Assembly (NCBI GenBank): GCA_036346225.1
Contig: JARFIW010001469.1
Coordinates: 7,348,001 to 7,412,000, forward strand
Source: Platerodrilus igneus
Lineage: Eukaryota > Arthropoda > Insecta > Coleoptera > Lycidae
Direction of reading: 5' to 3'
Length of the DNA stretch: 64,000 nt
How positions within the stretch are numbered: the stretch's first letter is position 1; every line of letters begins with the position of its first letter. A model generated the notes under the pieces. It was not told where the DNA came from and searched no databases. It saw only the letters and a list, made by a program, of their open reading frames with translations. The translations under genes were made by a program, and so were the position numbers. This document shows, piece after piece, positions 11,261 to 23,436 of the stretch.

Positions 11261-14200
11261 TAAATTTTTTTATAAATTTATTCATTGACTTTACCGCGGT
11301 GTATCTACTATTTTAGTCTTTATTTAACAACATTCATATGATTGATTCAGTCGTAATTGCATATTTAATAACCGATAAATTCCAAAGCACTCTTCAATTT
11401 TAATTACAATTACAATCTACTACATACCACATATTCCGTACTGATAACATATATATGTATACAAACTTGTTAGCATGTTCCTACATTGTTACAGGCGGAA
11501 AAGCTACTACGTATGCAAAATTATAAAATGGGGGCGACCTGTAAAACAAAATTTAAAGGGGGGTCACCGGCACTAGCTAGCGGAAGGTCGTGGATCATAT
11601 AGAGGGTTAAAATTTTGAAAAAGGGTTAAATTAATTTATAAGATACTACAAAAGATTTGGCACTTACCTTTCATAAAATATTGTGGCTTAATGACAATTG
11701 CCAAGGGCGCCAGACAAGTCGAGAATGTCCAAATGTTCGTAAAAATCCTTGAGAGACTTGTCATCCCAAGGAGGACAATTGTTTCTTTTAATCAATTCCT
11801 CACTTTTTTACTACTTATAAAACTTCCATGATAAAAGAATAAAAAAACTATTGACTTAATCAACGGCAAACAAAACTATTTAATTCACAGAGCAAGAAAC
11901 GTGAACCTCTTACATTTATTGATTTTGAGTTAGAAATATAAGTGAATAGGTGACTATGGAATTTATGAAAATTTTGAGTACATAAGTAGTTATCAAACAC
12001 TTGTATATGAACGAAAACTTATATTATAAATCATACACTAAATTAATCCTACGGTTTATGGCCAATACGTCCTAACAAATAAACTAACTAAAAATTGGTC
12101 ATGCTACTTAACTATAAAAACTTACTTCCTAAAGATTGTCCATTATTTGAGGGTTTGTTTTCCAACGTAGAGCAGTTCTTAAATTTTGGAAGAGAATCTC
12201 GCTTGTTGCTTCTGTTTGTAATGTTTAAGAAAATTGACTGGCACACGAACTCGGCAGAATTTTTTGACAATATCACTTACTTGTGCGTCACACGCCTACA
12301 AGCTTTTTAAATATTTATCTTGCACCACTATAAATCCGCGAACATATGGGCACAACCCTCGCGTAACTGGAAGAGTAACACTTCTTTCCAATTTTTTACT
12401 AACGTGATACGAAGTGGAATATTCTAGCTGTCATGCCGGAGAAACGCTACCCACAAACTACGTTTCTCTCTACGTCTTGATCACGGACGGCCCCATTGGA
12501 AAAACTCCCTGTCTTTGGCTAAAGCCTTCAAATATATAGACTAAATTTCTATCCTAATAATTACGTACGTCATTTTCTGTTATCCAATGACTGAACAGAA
12601 CCCCCCACAAAACAAGATTTCAGAAACCAAATCCAACCCCTTTTTAGATGAGAATCACGGAAGCAATTATTCTCCCACGGGTTTAAATTATCTTTTACTT
12701 TCTACGAATTACTTAAATATGGCAATGTGGAATCTACCTATGGCGGCCGTAGTCTGGCATTAACAAAGACCGGCTAACCTACTTGAGCCGAAATGGATTT
12801 TAAATACAATGGATGTCTCCAGACTACTTAAAATTACTTGTAATATTTGAACAAATCAATTGGAAATAGTTTCCGCTATTTATAAAAGGTTTCGTTTTTG
12901 TATAACCGCTGTCAATCAACGAAAATGTTAAGCTTTTCAAACTGAAATTGGTTTTCTTTATTTACGCTAAAAAGGTACTATACTTTTAATTTTATCGGAT
13001 TTGTCAGTCTGTACCCGACCTAACTTTTAAGAGGTTTATTGTATTTGACTTACGAGCTTTAAATGATGACCTGCCGCTGGAATTTACTAGCCCGAAGCTA
13101 TCGGTAAATGTGGTCTTTTATTATAAAGGATCCTAAATAAAATGAGGTGATTTATTGGTGTAAATTTTTGTTTATACTTTATTTAAGTTGCTGAATTTTT
13201 AATGAATTAATTTGTTTAATCGTCAACATTACAAAATAATGTTACAACATCTTGAAGTATCTAAGATTTTCAAGTTGTTACGACGATTAACGATCGATTG
13301 TCACTTTTCGTTTCTTAGTCGAACTAGAAGGTTGCTTGGTGTTGAAAAACACTCAAGATGTTCAGGAAAGTCAAGTTTTCCTGGCAAAGGCGTCGTAATA
13401 GACGGCACAGTATTCTAAAGGTTGTCCATGACAACTAAAGTAGAAGTGTAGTGTACAAATCCTCTTGGCGAACGGTTTGTTTAAAAGTGTATGCATATTA
13501 AAATTAATTATTTTATTACAGTGCAACTGCGATAACTCTGGAAATGTAGATAATTTCGTAATGATTTTGAAGTAATTTCACTTAATTTTGATGCAGGCTT
13601 AGATCATCAGAAATATTTTATTTGGTTTGGTTCAATTAAATTTTATGGAACTCGTTTAGAAGGTAAATGAGTAAGCAACTTTGTTCGACACATGGCCGCT
13701 ATGCAGCCGACGTGTTCAGCTGATGTACATGTCGTTTGAAGGTTATAGGTCATTGCCGCTTTCGGTAAGAAAGTAATAGTTCTAAAATAATGCTAACGTT
13801 ACAAAGTTCATTACGTAAATTTTGCATGTGATGATTTCCTTTTGAAGCTTGTTTTGCTTCAGGTTGCTGTATGCAATTTATTATGACTTGATGAATAATT
13901 TTGTTAATTAGTTTTTCAAAAGCTCATTTTGTTAAAGTATAAAGTACAATGAGTACTACAATTTTTTGTAATTAATAGTGTGTTCAACCTAAGATATTAT
14001 ATCTTGCCGGTTGTACAGATGTAGACATACTATCGTCAGTTATCTTGTTTATCACAAATTAAAATACTAATATGTTAATTTATAGGACCTGAGTCCTGTA
14101 TGATCAAATTTTGAACTTAGAGTATTTTATCAACTTATAATAATTGCCAAAAGTTAAGTTAAAATTTTTTTAAACATTCTGAGGTTGTAGTAGCGCTACC

Positions 14201-14905
14201 GTGACTACCTAATATGAAAATAATGTCTATAATTAAATAGCTGATTTAAAAAAATTACATTTATAAGAATTAAATTTTATTAAATACACTTATAATTTAT
14301 AATGTTGTCTACTTTTCTTAAAAGAGAATATAGAGTTATTTTTTTTGGACTTCAGTTCATTTCTCAGTAATCATTAAATTTTCCAAATTTTATTAGGTAT
14401 TTACAAGGTAAACTTACTCGAAAGTGTACCACGATATAGTGGAAACAAATTGAACTTAATTCAAAGATTACATATTCATACTGGTCCGTAAAATATATAG
14501 GGTGTCTATGTTGGTAGAAATTATGTTTCAGAGTCGCCCTACTCATCGTTAGATCCTTGAAGAAGACGATCAGATGTTAGTATGATATTCGTGATAATCA
14601 AACTTTGTATTTAAAGTGGTTAGCGATTACTTAGGTTTCCAAATTTTTTTTAAGCAAATTCATTTAGTCAGTTGCTTTATAAAAAATTTAGGTGGCGTCC
14701 TTTATTTTGTTTCTTTCTTCTTAAATATACCCACTGACCCAATCTCATGCGACCGTGGGCCAAAAACTCAGTTAGCTAAAAGTCTTAAGAGTGTTCTTTT
14801 ACTATAAGCCAATTTCCATCCAAACCTTACCCTGGACTTGTTACAGTTACATAAGAATCCTCGATTGGTAATATTAAATTTACCACGATTTTATTGTGGA
14901 CTAGA
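11261..14905. other. 3.6 kb without recognised features
   Basis: Only short open frames with no recognisable motif (for example 12095-12310 and 13212-13418, both plus strand) and AT-rich sequence. Stops are dense in all frames. I see no repeats shared with the rest of the window. Confidence 0.5.
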
Positions 14906-15585
14906 TTAATAAAAAAATATACATAACAGTATCTCACTTGTCATTATCTTTGTATTTCCTGAGTTAATTCTCATACTATATTTACTCTGTAGTATCTCAT
15001 CTAAAATATTTAAAAACTCTCCTAACTCTTTTCTAGACTTTGCTATAATGGCTATATCATTTGCAAAACGTAACATATCTATTTTCTGTCCCAGTACAAT
15101 AATACCTATCTCTTTTCTCTCTCTAGCTAAGTTTAAAGCTTCCTCAATATAAACATTAAAAATCAAGGGAGATAGTATACAGCCCTGTCTAACACCATCT
15201 TTAATCTTAGCTTCCTTTTCTATTTCATTAAATTGTATACTTGTATTATTACTGTATTTACCGTTTTAATTTAATCATGAGTAACTCTTTCGTACTTTTG
15301 TAAGTAGTTTTCTACACAGTGTCCTATCTTGTAGTGCATGACTGTCTCGGCACCTGAATTTCTTTCCTCTGATCCTGTATGAATTACCTTAAAGTCGCCT
15401 CATCAAAAATCCCCAGCCTCTAGTCACAGAACTTCCTTAATCCCTACTATGTCTAATGCTAACCTATCCATTTCAATTTTCAAGTCCTCTAGCTTACTTA
15501 CTTGCTTCATACTTCTGATATTCCACGCCCAACTAGTAAAATGTTCTCGACTCTTTTTCTAAACCTTTCGGAGATCCGAATGGGG
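14906..15585 (-). pseudogene. RTE-like LINE, endonuclease start fused to RT by deletion
   Basis: On the minus strand the far end (about 15540-15260) reads like the start of an APE-type endonuclease: NIRSMKQVSKLEDLKIEMDR, then DIVGIKE and EERNSGAE, where the family has W(N/D)VR-(S/G)M...EM-R-D-I-(L/V)-GISE. After about 15240 it jumps to the RT core: YYLPLIFNVYIEEALNLA, then LRFANDIAIIAKS (FADD reads FAND), then SMRINSGNTKIM. The endonuclease body and the first part of RT are deleted. Stops are present. The reading continues leftwards only to about 14906. Confidence 0.75.
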
Positions 15586-15907
15586 GATTATTTTAACTGG
15601 CAGCTCCGTATCGTAGTGGCATGTGTGTGACTACTACGCCTAAGGTCCTGGGTTCGAATCCCGACACGGTCCGCTTGAAAAATGTTAGGCGAGCATTTTT
15701 CACAAAATACACCCTCGTTCGGATGAAGGGTAAAATGGAGGTCCCGTGTGTGAGTGTTGTCACACACGTTATAGATCCCTACCTTGCTTGGAACAGCAAG
15801 GGTTCGGCAATATTAAAAATTTTCCAGATAAAAAAAACTCGCTTTCTGGCCAATGTAGCACCTTCGGGCGGAGCATTGCAAAATCAAACGTAAGGACTAT
15901 TTTAACT
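15586..15907. repeat. 13-bp target duplication around the SINE
   Basis: GATTATTTTAACT at 15586-15598 and GACTATTTTAACT at 15895-15907 differ at one base and bracket the SINE exactly. Removing the SINE and one copy rejoins LINE-side sequence. Confidence 0.85.
15599..15894 (+). mobile_element. tRNA-derived SINE, complete copy (296 bp)
   Basis: The head is tRNA-like, with a candidate A box TATCGTAGTGGC (15609-15620) and a clear B box GGTTCGAATCC (15651-15661), about 30 bp apart as in a tRNA gene. This is the internal promoter expected for RNA polymerase III. The tRNA-unrelated body contains GAGCATTTTTCACAAAATAC, GGTTCGGCAATATT, an A-run and CTGGCCAATGTAGCACC. The 13-bp target duplication shows LINE-type insertion. 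It sits inside the degraded RTE-like LINE. A LINE partner sharing its 3' tail is not obvious here. Confidence 0.85.
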
Positions 15908-16235
15908 CCGGAATATTTTACCCCAGAGGAAACCATCATCTTAATTACAATTTAAGTACACTGTGTACTTGGGAGGTAATATGGTGGTTTCTCGTTGCCT
16001 TCCACATCGCAGTAGTGTGTCTTAGAATGCCATACTGACCCCTATGAACTCTGCCAATCTAAGTACCAAAAGAGCTGCTGCCCTCTTTTGGAAACCTGTC
16101 TTAGTCTGGTTCCTCCCTAAAGACCCTACTAATTTGGTTGAACCCGTAGTTTGGCACTTTAGATCACTGGAATGCGGAAGCGATTCCACCTGTTCTAGTA
16201 ATCTAGAACTTCTTTAAGGTGCAGGTCCATTCGGA
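15908..16235 (-). mobile_element. Probable upstream continuation of the RTE-like LINE
   Basis: This stretch is GC-richer than its surroundings and lies on the 5' side of the minus-strand LINE, beyond the SINE. I cannot translate it into a recognised domain. Its position and the clean SINE insertion between it and the endonuclease start suggest it is the 5' region of the same LINE. Confidence 0.35.
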
Positions 16236-17940
16236 ACGGAAAAAGTTTACATAAAAAAATAATTCTAACTAATGCATAAAAATATTTCGTTATATATGGC
16301 TATTCAGTACTGGAAGGTGTTTACACGTTTCCTTAGAAACAGTTTTAGTTTAACAGAATTATATCATCTCTTTAAAAACTGATAAAGCCTGAATTTAATT
16401 TTGAGTATTAACCCCGTCTGAAATTTAATATAAATGCTAATTGGTAATACAGAGGACAGCCCTTGTAACTCGTGTCACGAGAAATAATTTTTGAATTCTG
16501 TATGGAATCATCCTTAGTTTCTAAGAAATATTTCACGTACTTTATTCATCTCATACAGGGCAAACTGTCTCGTAAATAAATAAATATAAAAGCGTATTCC
16601 AAATATCAATTTATAACTGATAAAACTATTGCATACTAAGATTTTCGTTCCTATCTTTTTCATAAGGCGATCGAATCAATCAAGTAAAAGGTTGTAATAT
16701 CCTTGGTCCATCCACTATGTATTACTATTTCAGAATCTTGCTTTACGAAACTCTGCAATATTTAGAACATAATAAAACCTTTTCCTTCTATCTTGTAGGA
16801 TTTGTGCTGGCTACGTTTAGTGTGGCCTGATACCGCGACACGAATACTCAAGTAGGTTGGAAAAATCCGCAGTAAAACTGAATCTTGTATTTGATAGTGT
16901 TGTAGAATACGGTTGGGTTAAAACCTGAATTGATAGTCATAGATACGGTATCATCAACTTTATAAACGAAAATCTCCTGATATTCTATATGCAATATTAA
17001 ATTATGAGCAGTTTGACATTGTTACGCTCTTCTTTATGATGCACTAACCATAAAAAGTTTAAGAGTTCGTCGGCATCTGGTTGATAATCGATATAGGTAA
17101 AACTCACCACGACTGAATCCAATTTTAAACGAAAAAAGCTTGGGAAATTATAGAAAAAAAATCGTTTTTAAAGCATATAAACAGAAAAGAAAAATCGTCA
17201 CGGACCGATATTGAAATGCTTCAATACAGCTTTTGAAACTCGAAGACTTGTACGGTATTCATACAGTCGATTGAAGGATAAACTGAAAGGAAACCAGTCC
17301 TTTAAATTGAAAGACGGTTAAATTCTTGGCGTTACTGCAACACTACATAAATAGAAGGTTGTGTCCAATTCAACCCAGAGTTAAAAATGCGATAAAAGAA
17401 CACGATAAAATACTTGGGAGTAGCGTATGCAAAGCTGAAATGGCGACCCGCTAACAATCAATAATTTATACACACATTTCTATTAACGCATGAACGTATG
17501 TAATACGGATTAGCACAAAATAGTTATTGTGGAACAAGTGCGTGAAGGGTACTTTTTACAAGACTAAAAAATTCAACACGTAGGTGTTGCACACCCCGTT
17601 TTCCTACGACAATGGCTCTTAAAACATTTTTAATTGTCATTGTCATAATTAAGAATTTTAAAACTTGTTCTTTTTCTAAAATATTCTCCTTTTTAAGAAA
17701 ACACAAACCTTTGCGTGGTTATCGATATTACAATATGTCAAATTCTGGATGTACTTTTCTAACAGAAATAAAATTCTGTTCGTGTTTACTCGCTGTAAGT
17801 TGTCCAATTTCGTAATCGGAATTTTGTATATTATATGAAAGTATTTTGGTTACCTTCAAACATGTAACACATTTATTTGCTTTAATCTTGGTCACTTATT
17901 CATATTAAATTCCTGTATAAGCATAAACAAGATTTGAATT
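16236..17940. other. Non-coding stretch with one dispersed repeat
   Basis: AT-rich and without recognised coding sequence. It contains the repeat at 16740-16945. Confidence 0.5.
16740..16945 (-). repeat. Dispersed repeat, copy 2 (inverted partner at 9085-9285)
   Basis: Reverse complement of the 9085-9285 repeat at roughly 80 percent identity by eye. It includes TAGGATTTGTGCT, GTGGCCTGATACCG and GTAGAATACGG. Confidence 0.65.
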
Positions 17941-17948
17941 TTGTCATT

Positions 17949-19030
17949 GCCCAGTTGTCCGATTTGCTCAAAGCACCTAGAGCTAGCACATAAGCTAGCA
18001 CCTTAAAAGAAAATGGCCGATTATGCAATTGCAGCCCCCAGTTGTCCGATTTGCTCAAAACCTAGCACCATTTGCTTAGAGCTAGCACAGCTAGCACCAA
18101 GTAAGCTAGCACCTTAAAAACAAGATGGCGGCGATTTTTGAAAGAAATTTTGCCAGCCCCCAGTTGTCGATTTGCTCCAAAACCTAGCACCATGTAGCTT
18201 AGAGCTAGCACCAGCTAGCACCCAAGTAAAGCTAGCACCTTAAAAACAAGATGGCGGCGATTTTTAAAGAAATTTTGCCAGCCCCCAGTTGTCCGATTTG
18301 CTCCAAAACCTAGCACCATGTAGCTTAGAGCTAGCACCAGCTAGCACCCAAGTAAGCTAGCACCTTAAAAACAAGATGGCGGCGATTTTTAAAGAAATTT
18401 TGCCAGCCCCCAGTTGTCCGATTTGCTCCAAAACCTAGCACCATGTAGCTTAGAGCTAGCACCAGCTAGCACCCAAGTAAAGCTAGCACCTTAAAAACAA
18501 GATGGCGGCGATTTTTAAAGAAATTTTGCCAGCCCCCTAGTTGTCCGATTTGCTCCAAAACCTAGCACCATGTACAGAGCTAGCACCAGCTAGCACCAAG
18601 TAAGCTAGCACCTTAAAAACAAGATTGCGGCGATTTTTAAAGAAATTTTGCCAGCCCCCAGTTGTCCGATTTGCTCCAAAACCTAGCACCATATAGCTTA
18701 GAGCTAGCACCAGCTAGCACCAAGAAAGCTAGCACCTTAAAAACAAGATGGCGGCGATTTTTAAAGAAATTTTGCCAGCCCCCAGTTGTCCGATTTGCTC
18801 CAAAACCTAGCACCCGTTTGCTTAAGCTAGCACTAGCTAGCACCAAAGTTTAAAGCTAGCACCAAAGCTGTTTCAGAATATGGCCAATTATATTCGGGGA
18901 GGCAACTTGACAATAGCCCCCAGTGCTCGATTTGCTCCTCAAAACCTAGCACCCGTTTGCTTATAACTAGCACCAAAGTTGTAGAGCTAGCACCAAAGCT
19001 GTTTCAAAATATGGTCAATTATATTCGTTG
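17949..19030 (+). repeat. ~123-bp tandem repeat array, left arm
   Basis: CCCAGTTGTCCGATTTGCTC recurs at about 18036, 18159, 18285, 18407, 18656 and 18779, giving a period near 123 bp. Each unit carries AAAACCTAGCACC, several AGCTAGCACC words and ACAAGATGGCGGCGATTTTT. The outer and inner edges hold a second unit type with AGCTGTTTCA.AATATGG and AATTATATTCG. GCTAGC is itself a 6-bp palindrome, so each unit can fold at several places. Confidence 0.9.
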
Positions 19031-19249
19031 GGGCCAACTAACCTATGTTTGATTCGGTTCAAAAAATCGAACCGAACCCTACTAAAAGTTTTGGAACCGA
19101 ACCGAACCTACGGCAAGATTCAGTTTGGTTTGGTTCGAGTCCATCTCCTCAATTGTTCCAAAACTAAGTAGGTCTAGCCTTGCTGTCGCTCAATTGGATA
19201 AACTAACACTTCAAAACATGAACATCATCATCATTTTGTTTTGACCTTA

Positions 19250-19390
19250 CTTAAGTTCGGTTTGACGCAGCTCTAACTTCTTTTCTATTCTGTGCTAATC
19301 TAATAAGTTCTATCTACCCTTCATAACCTAAATTTCTAATAATTTGACTAATATAGCTTGGTCTAGGTCTTCCTATATTCCTCTATATTT
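19250..19390 (-). mobile_element. RTE-like LINE 3' tail, left palindrome arm
   Basis: Closely matches 10625-10760: GGTTTGACGCAGCTCTAA, TTTCTAATAATTTGACTAAT and TAGGTCTTCCTA. Only the very end of the LINE is present. Confidence 0.7.
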
Positions 19391-20036
19391 TCCTGGCTTC
19401 CTGGGTCTACATAGATATTGGCAACCTGATGGTTGTTAAAGAACTCCAACATATTTACATGATTCCCATTTATTAGGAAATGAAATATTACCTGGTTACC
19501 TCCTCAAAATAAAGAAAAGTGTTATTATGTTATGGTGGTTTAAGCGACAAATCGCTGTCAACATGTCAGAACCTAACACGAACAGGGTGATTTATTACCA
19601 ATGTCACTTTATATCACTAATCACATGGTTCGATTACTGCTCGTAAGAAGAACCAAGACGAAACAACGAGCTGCAAATAGAATATTGGCGTTTAATTGAT
19701 ATCATAACAATCTATATCATATAACAATTTTATTTAAACATAAGTAGAAACTATTTGGAAGATGAACAAATCTTATGGAAGTGTGCTGAAGCAAATCCTA
19801 TTACTTTGTGTTTTCCATACTGGTGTTTGAAATTGTACTTCAGACATATTAGTTTAATACCTCAAAATGGTCTTCGCATGATGAGTGAAAAAAAATTGTG
19901 TAAAATAAAAATTTTACTTGAAAAGAACGCAACAGTTTAATATATTTATACATAACTTAAATTCAAAATACATTGAAATAGACGGAATTATTGATTAATA
20001 CAATTTACTCTAATTTATATATCAATAGTTTCGCTT

Positions 20037-20037
<1 letters not shown>

Positions 20038-20080
<43 letters not shown>
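20038..20080. repeat. (TA)n microsatellite, left arm
   Basis: Uninterrupted TA dinucleotides. The mirror tract lies at 21043-21107. Confidence 0.9.
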
Positions 20081-20082
<2 letters not shown>

Positions 20083-21039
20083 TAACATATATCAGAACAG
20101 TATGCAATAGTTTTAGCAACTGTTCTGATATGCTTAAGTGATTTGTGTTTTTAATAATAATATCTATTTGTAACTGTAACCTAACCTATCATTGCAGCCA
20201 CGGCATTACTGGCGTGAAACGGCCGTTTTAAATTTATCCCAGAACATTAATTGAACTTCGGCATAAAAATTAAGCAATTTTGTGTTTATTCTTTTACAAG
20301 TCTTTCACTACACCCATTCTTTCACCATATTACAAGCCAGTTTTCATCAACTATATAGTATATATTTAAAATTTTTAAAAATACAGAACACTATTGCAAT
20401 GCAGTCTTTCATTATTATTTACCTCAAAACTGAAAGAATACCTAATTACAATCCCAACAAAATTTATATAAATCCAGGGTTATGAAGAACATTATGAGAA
20501 TTTTAGACTAGTTGTAATTGCTCGAAAATCTATTTATAACTTACTTTATGGATCTTTAATGAAAGTTATAGCTAGATTTGCGAGCAATTACGACTATAGT
20601 TTAAAATTCTCATAATGTTCTTCATAACCCTGGATTTATATAAATTTTGTTGGGTTTTTATTTAGTGAATTTAATAGGTATTCTTTCAGTTTTGAGGTAA
20701 ATAATAATGAAAGACTGCATTGCAATAGTGTTCTGTATTTTTAAAAAATTTTTAAATAATATACTATATAGTTGATGAAAACTGGCTGTAATATGGTGAA
20801 AGAATGGGTGTAGTGAAAGACTTGTAAAAAGAATAAACACAAATTGCTTAATTTTATGCCGAAGTTCAATTAATGTTCTGGGATAAATTTAAAACGGCCG
20901 TTTCACGCCAGTAATGCCGTGGCTGCAATGATAGGTTAGGTTACAGTTACAAATAGATATTATTATTAAAAACACAAATCACTTACACGCATATCAGAAC
21001 AGTTGCTAAAACTATTGCATACTGTTCTGATATATGTTA

Positions 21040-21042
<3 letters not shown>

Positions 21043-21089
<47 letters not shown>

Positions 21090-21107
21090 TATATATATAT
21101 ATATATT
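21043..21107. repeat. (TA)n microsatellite, right arm
   Basis: A TA tract, longer than its mirror and broken once by CA. The length difference between arms is the kind expected of a microsatellite. Confidence 0.9.
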
Positions 21108-21761
21108 GAAGCGAAACTATTGATATATAAATTAGAGTAAATTGTATCAATAATTCCGTCTATTTCCAATGTATTTTGAATTTAAGTTATGTATAAATAT
21201 ATTAAAATTGTGCGTTCTTTCAAGTAAAATTTTTATTTTACACAATTTTTTTTCTACTCATCATGCGCGAAGACCATTTTGAGGTATTAAACTAATATGT
21301 CTGAAGTACAATTTCAAACACCAGTATGGAAAACACAAAGTAATAGGATTTGCTTCAGCATACTTCCATAAGATTTGTTCATCTTCCAAATAGTTTCTAC
21401 TTATGTTTAAATAAAATTGTTATATGATATAGATTGTTATGATATCAATTAAACGCCAATATTCTATTTGCAGCTCGTTAGTTTCGTCTTGGTTCTTCTT
21501 ACGAGCAGTAATCGAACCATGCGATTAGTGATATAAAGTGACATTGGTAATAAATCACCCTGTTCGTGTTAGGGTTCTGCATGTTGACAGCGATTTATCG
21601 CTTAAGCCTTACCATAACATAATTTAACACTTTTTCTTTATTTTGAGGAGGTAACCAGGTAATATTTCATTTCCTGATAAATGGGAATCATGTAAACATG
21701 TTGGAGTTCTTTAACAACCATCAGGTTGCCAATATCTATGTAGACCCAGGAAGCCAGGAAA

Positions 21762-21902
21762 ATATAGAGGAATATAGAAGACCTAGACCAAGCTATATTA
21801 GTCAAATTATTAGAAATTTAGGTTATGAAGGGTAGATAGAACTTATTAGATTAGCACAGAATAGAAAAGAAGTTAGAGCTGCGTCAAACCGAACTTAAGT
21901 AA
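21762..21902 (+). mobile_element. RTE-like LINE 3' tail, right palindrome arm
   Basis: Mirror copy of 19250-19390, in the inverted orientation required by the palindrome. Confidence 0.7.
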
Positions 21903-22139
21903 GGTCGAAAACAAAATGATGATGATGTTCATGTTTTTGAAGTGTTAGTTTATCCAATTGAGCGACAGCAAGGCTAGACCTACTTAGTTTTGGAACACTT
22001 CGGAGTAGAGATGGACTCGAACCAAACCAAACTGAATCTTGCCGTAGGTTCGGTTCGGTTCCAAAACTTTTTAGTAGGGTTTGGTTCGATGTTTTGAACC
22101 GAATCAAACATAGGTTAAGTTGGCCCCAACGAATATAAT

Positions 22140-23110
22140 TGACCATATTTTTGAAACAGCTTTGGTGCTAGCTCTACAACTTTGGTGCTGGTTATAAGCA
22201 AACGGTGCTAGGTTTTGAGGAGCAAATCGGAGCACTGGGGGCCTATCGTCAAGTTGCCTCCCGAATATAATTGGCCATATTTGAAACAGCTTTGGTGCTA
22301 GTATAACTTTGGTGCTAGCTAGTGCTAGCTATAAGCAAACGGGTGCTAGGTTTTGGAGCAAATCGGACAACTGGGGCTGGCAAAATTTCTTTAAAAAATC
22401 GCCGCCATCTTGTTTTTAAGGTGCTACTTGGCTTAGCTGGTGCTAGCTCTAGCTGGTGCTAGGTTTTGGAGCAAATCGACTACTGGGGCTGGCAAAATTT
22501 CTTTAAAAATCGCCGCCATCTTGTTTTTAAGGTGCTAGCTTTACTGTTAGCTGGTGCTAGCTCTGCTACATGGTACTAGGTTTTGGAGCAAATCGGACAA
22601 CGGGGGCTGGCAAAATTTCTTTAAAAATCGCCGCCATCTTGTTTTTAAGGTGCTAGCTTTACTTGGGTTAGCTGGTGCTGCTAAGCTAATGGTGCTAGGT
22701 TTTGGAGCAAATCGGACAACTGGGGCTGGCAAAATTTCTTTAAAAATCGCCGCCATCTTGTTTTTAAGGTGCTAGCTTTACTTGGTGCTAGCTGGTGCTA
22801 GCTAGCTACATGGTGCTAGGTTTTGGAGCAAATCGGACAACTGGGGGCTGGCAAAATTTCTTTAAAAATCGCCGCCATCTTGTTTTTAAGGTGCTAGCTT
22901 TACTTGGTTAGCTGGTGCTAGCTCTAAGCTATATGGTGCTAGGTTTTGGAGCAAATCAAACAACTGGGGGCTAGCGTCAAGTTAGCCCCCCCCGAATATA
23001 ATTGGCCATATTTCTGAAACAGCTTTGGTGCTAGCTCTACAACTTTGGTGTTAGCTAGTGCTAGCTATAAGCAAACGGGTGCTAGGTTTTGGAGCAAATC
23101 GGTCAACTGG
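22140..23110 (-). repeat. ~123-bp tandem repeat array, right arm
   Basis: Reverse complement of the left array with the same two unit types. Unit number and small deletions differ from the left arm more than the unique inner sequence does, as expected for an array that gains and loses units. Confidence 0.9.
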
Positions 23111-23125
23111 GGGGGGGCAACTTGA

Positions 23126-23436
23126 CGGACCCTTAATAATTTAACGTTTTGACCTTAGTTGATGTTTGTATTAGCGCTCATTATAATCGCATGGCGTTGT
23201 CGCATTATTGCCGTCACCTGTAGCGTATTTAATGTGGTCGTTTAAGTTGCGCGCTTGTGCACATATTTGTCGTTTTCCCATTTTTGTGTTGCTTGCGACA
23301 TTTTCACACCACGATATATAAAACAAAATGTTCTCTGATAATAATCGACGTATTACGTTAGTTTAACTATGGCGATGGCTAGTCCTGATGTTTGTGTTAA
23401 GCAATCCTCAATGGTTTGCTAGTATTTTTATATTAT
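23126..23436 (+). other. Unique spacer with TATA-like motif and mini-ORF
   Basis: This 310-bp spacer between the two large inverted structures is less repetitive. It has a TATATAAA motif at about 23312-23319 followed at 23369 by an ATG opening a 17-codon frame that ends at 23419-23421. This may be chance. Confidence 0.25.

Larger units (their letters stand above)
17941..23125. repeat. 5.2-kb near-perfect palindrome
   Basis: The sequence from about 17941 to 20545 returns as its reverse complement from about 20560 to 23125. Order from the outside in: tandem repeats, a GAACCGAACC-rich block, a LINE 3' tail, a piece of the 92-bp repeat family, unique sequence, a (TA)n tract, unique sequence, and the centre at about 20553. 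The unique inner part looks about 98 percent identical, differing mostly by single-base indels. The centre has almost no spacer. It could be a foldback-type transposon, an inverted duplication, or an assembly artefact from a read carrying both strands. Confidence 0.9.

Noticed and set aside
12095..12310. 71-codon frame as a small gene
   Set aside because: No motif, no promoter or splice signals, and the length is within chance for this region.
15599..15670. Possible functional tRNA gene
   Set aside because: The A and B boxes are present, but the acceptor stem does not close and the unit continues as a SINE body with a target duplication.
19755..19940. 61-codon open frame in the palindrome arm
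   Set aside because: It lies in unique AT-rich arm sequence, and the mirror copy contains single-base indels that break it.
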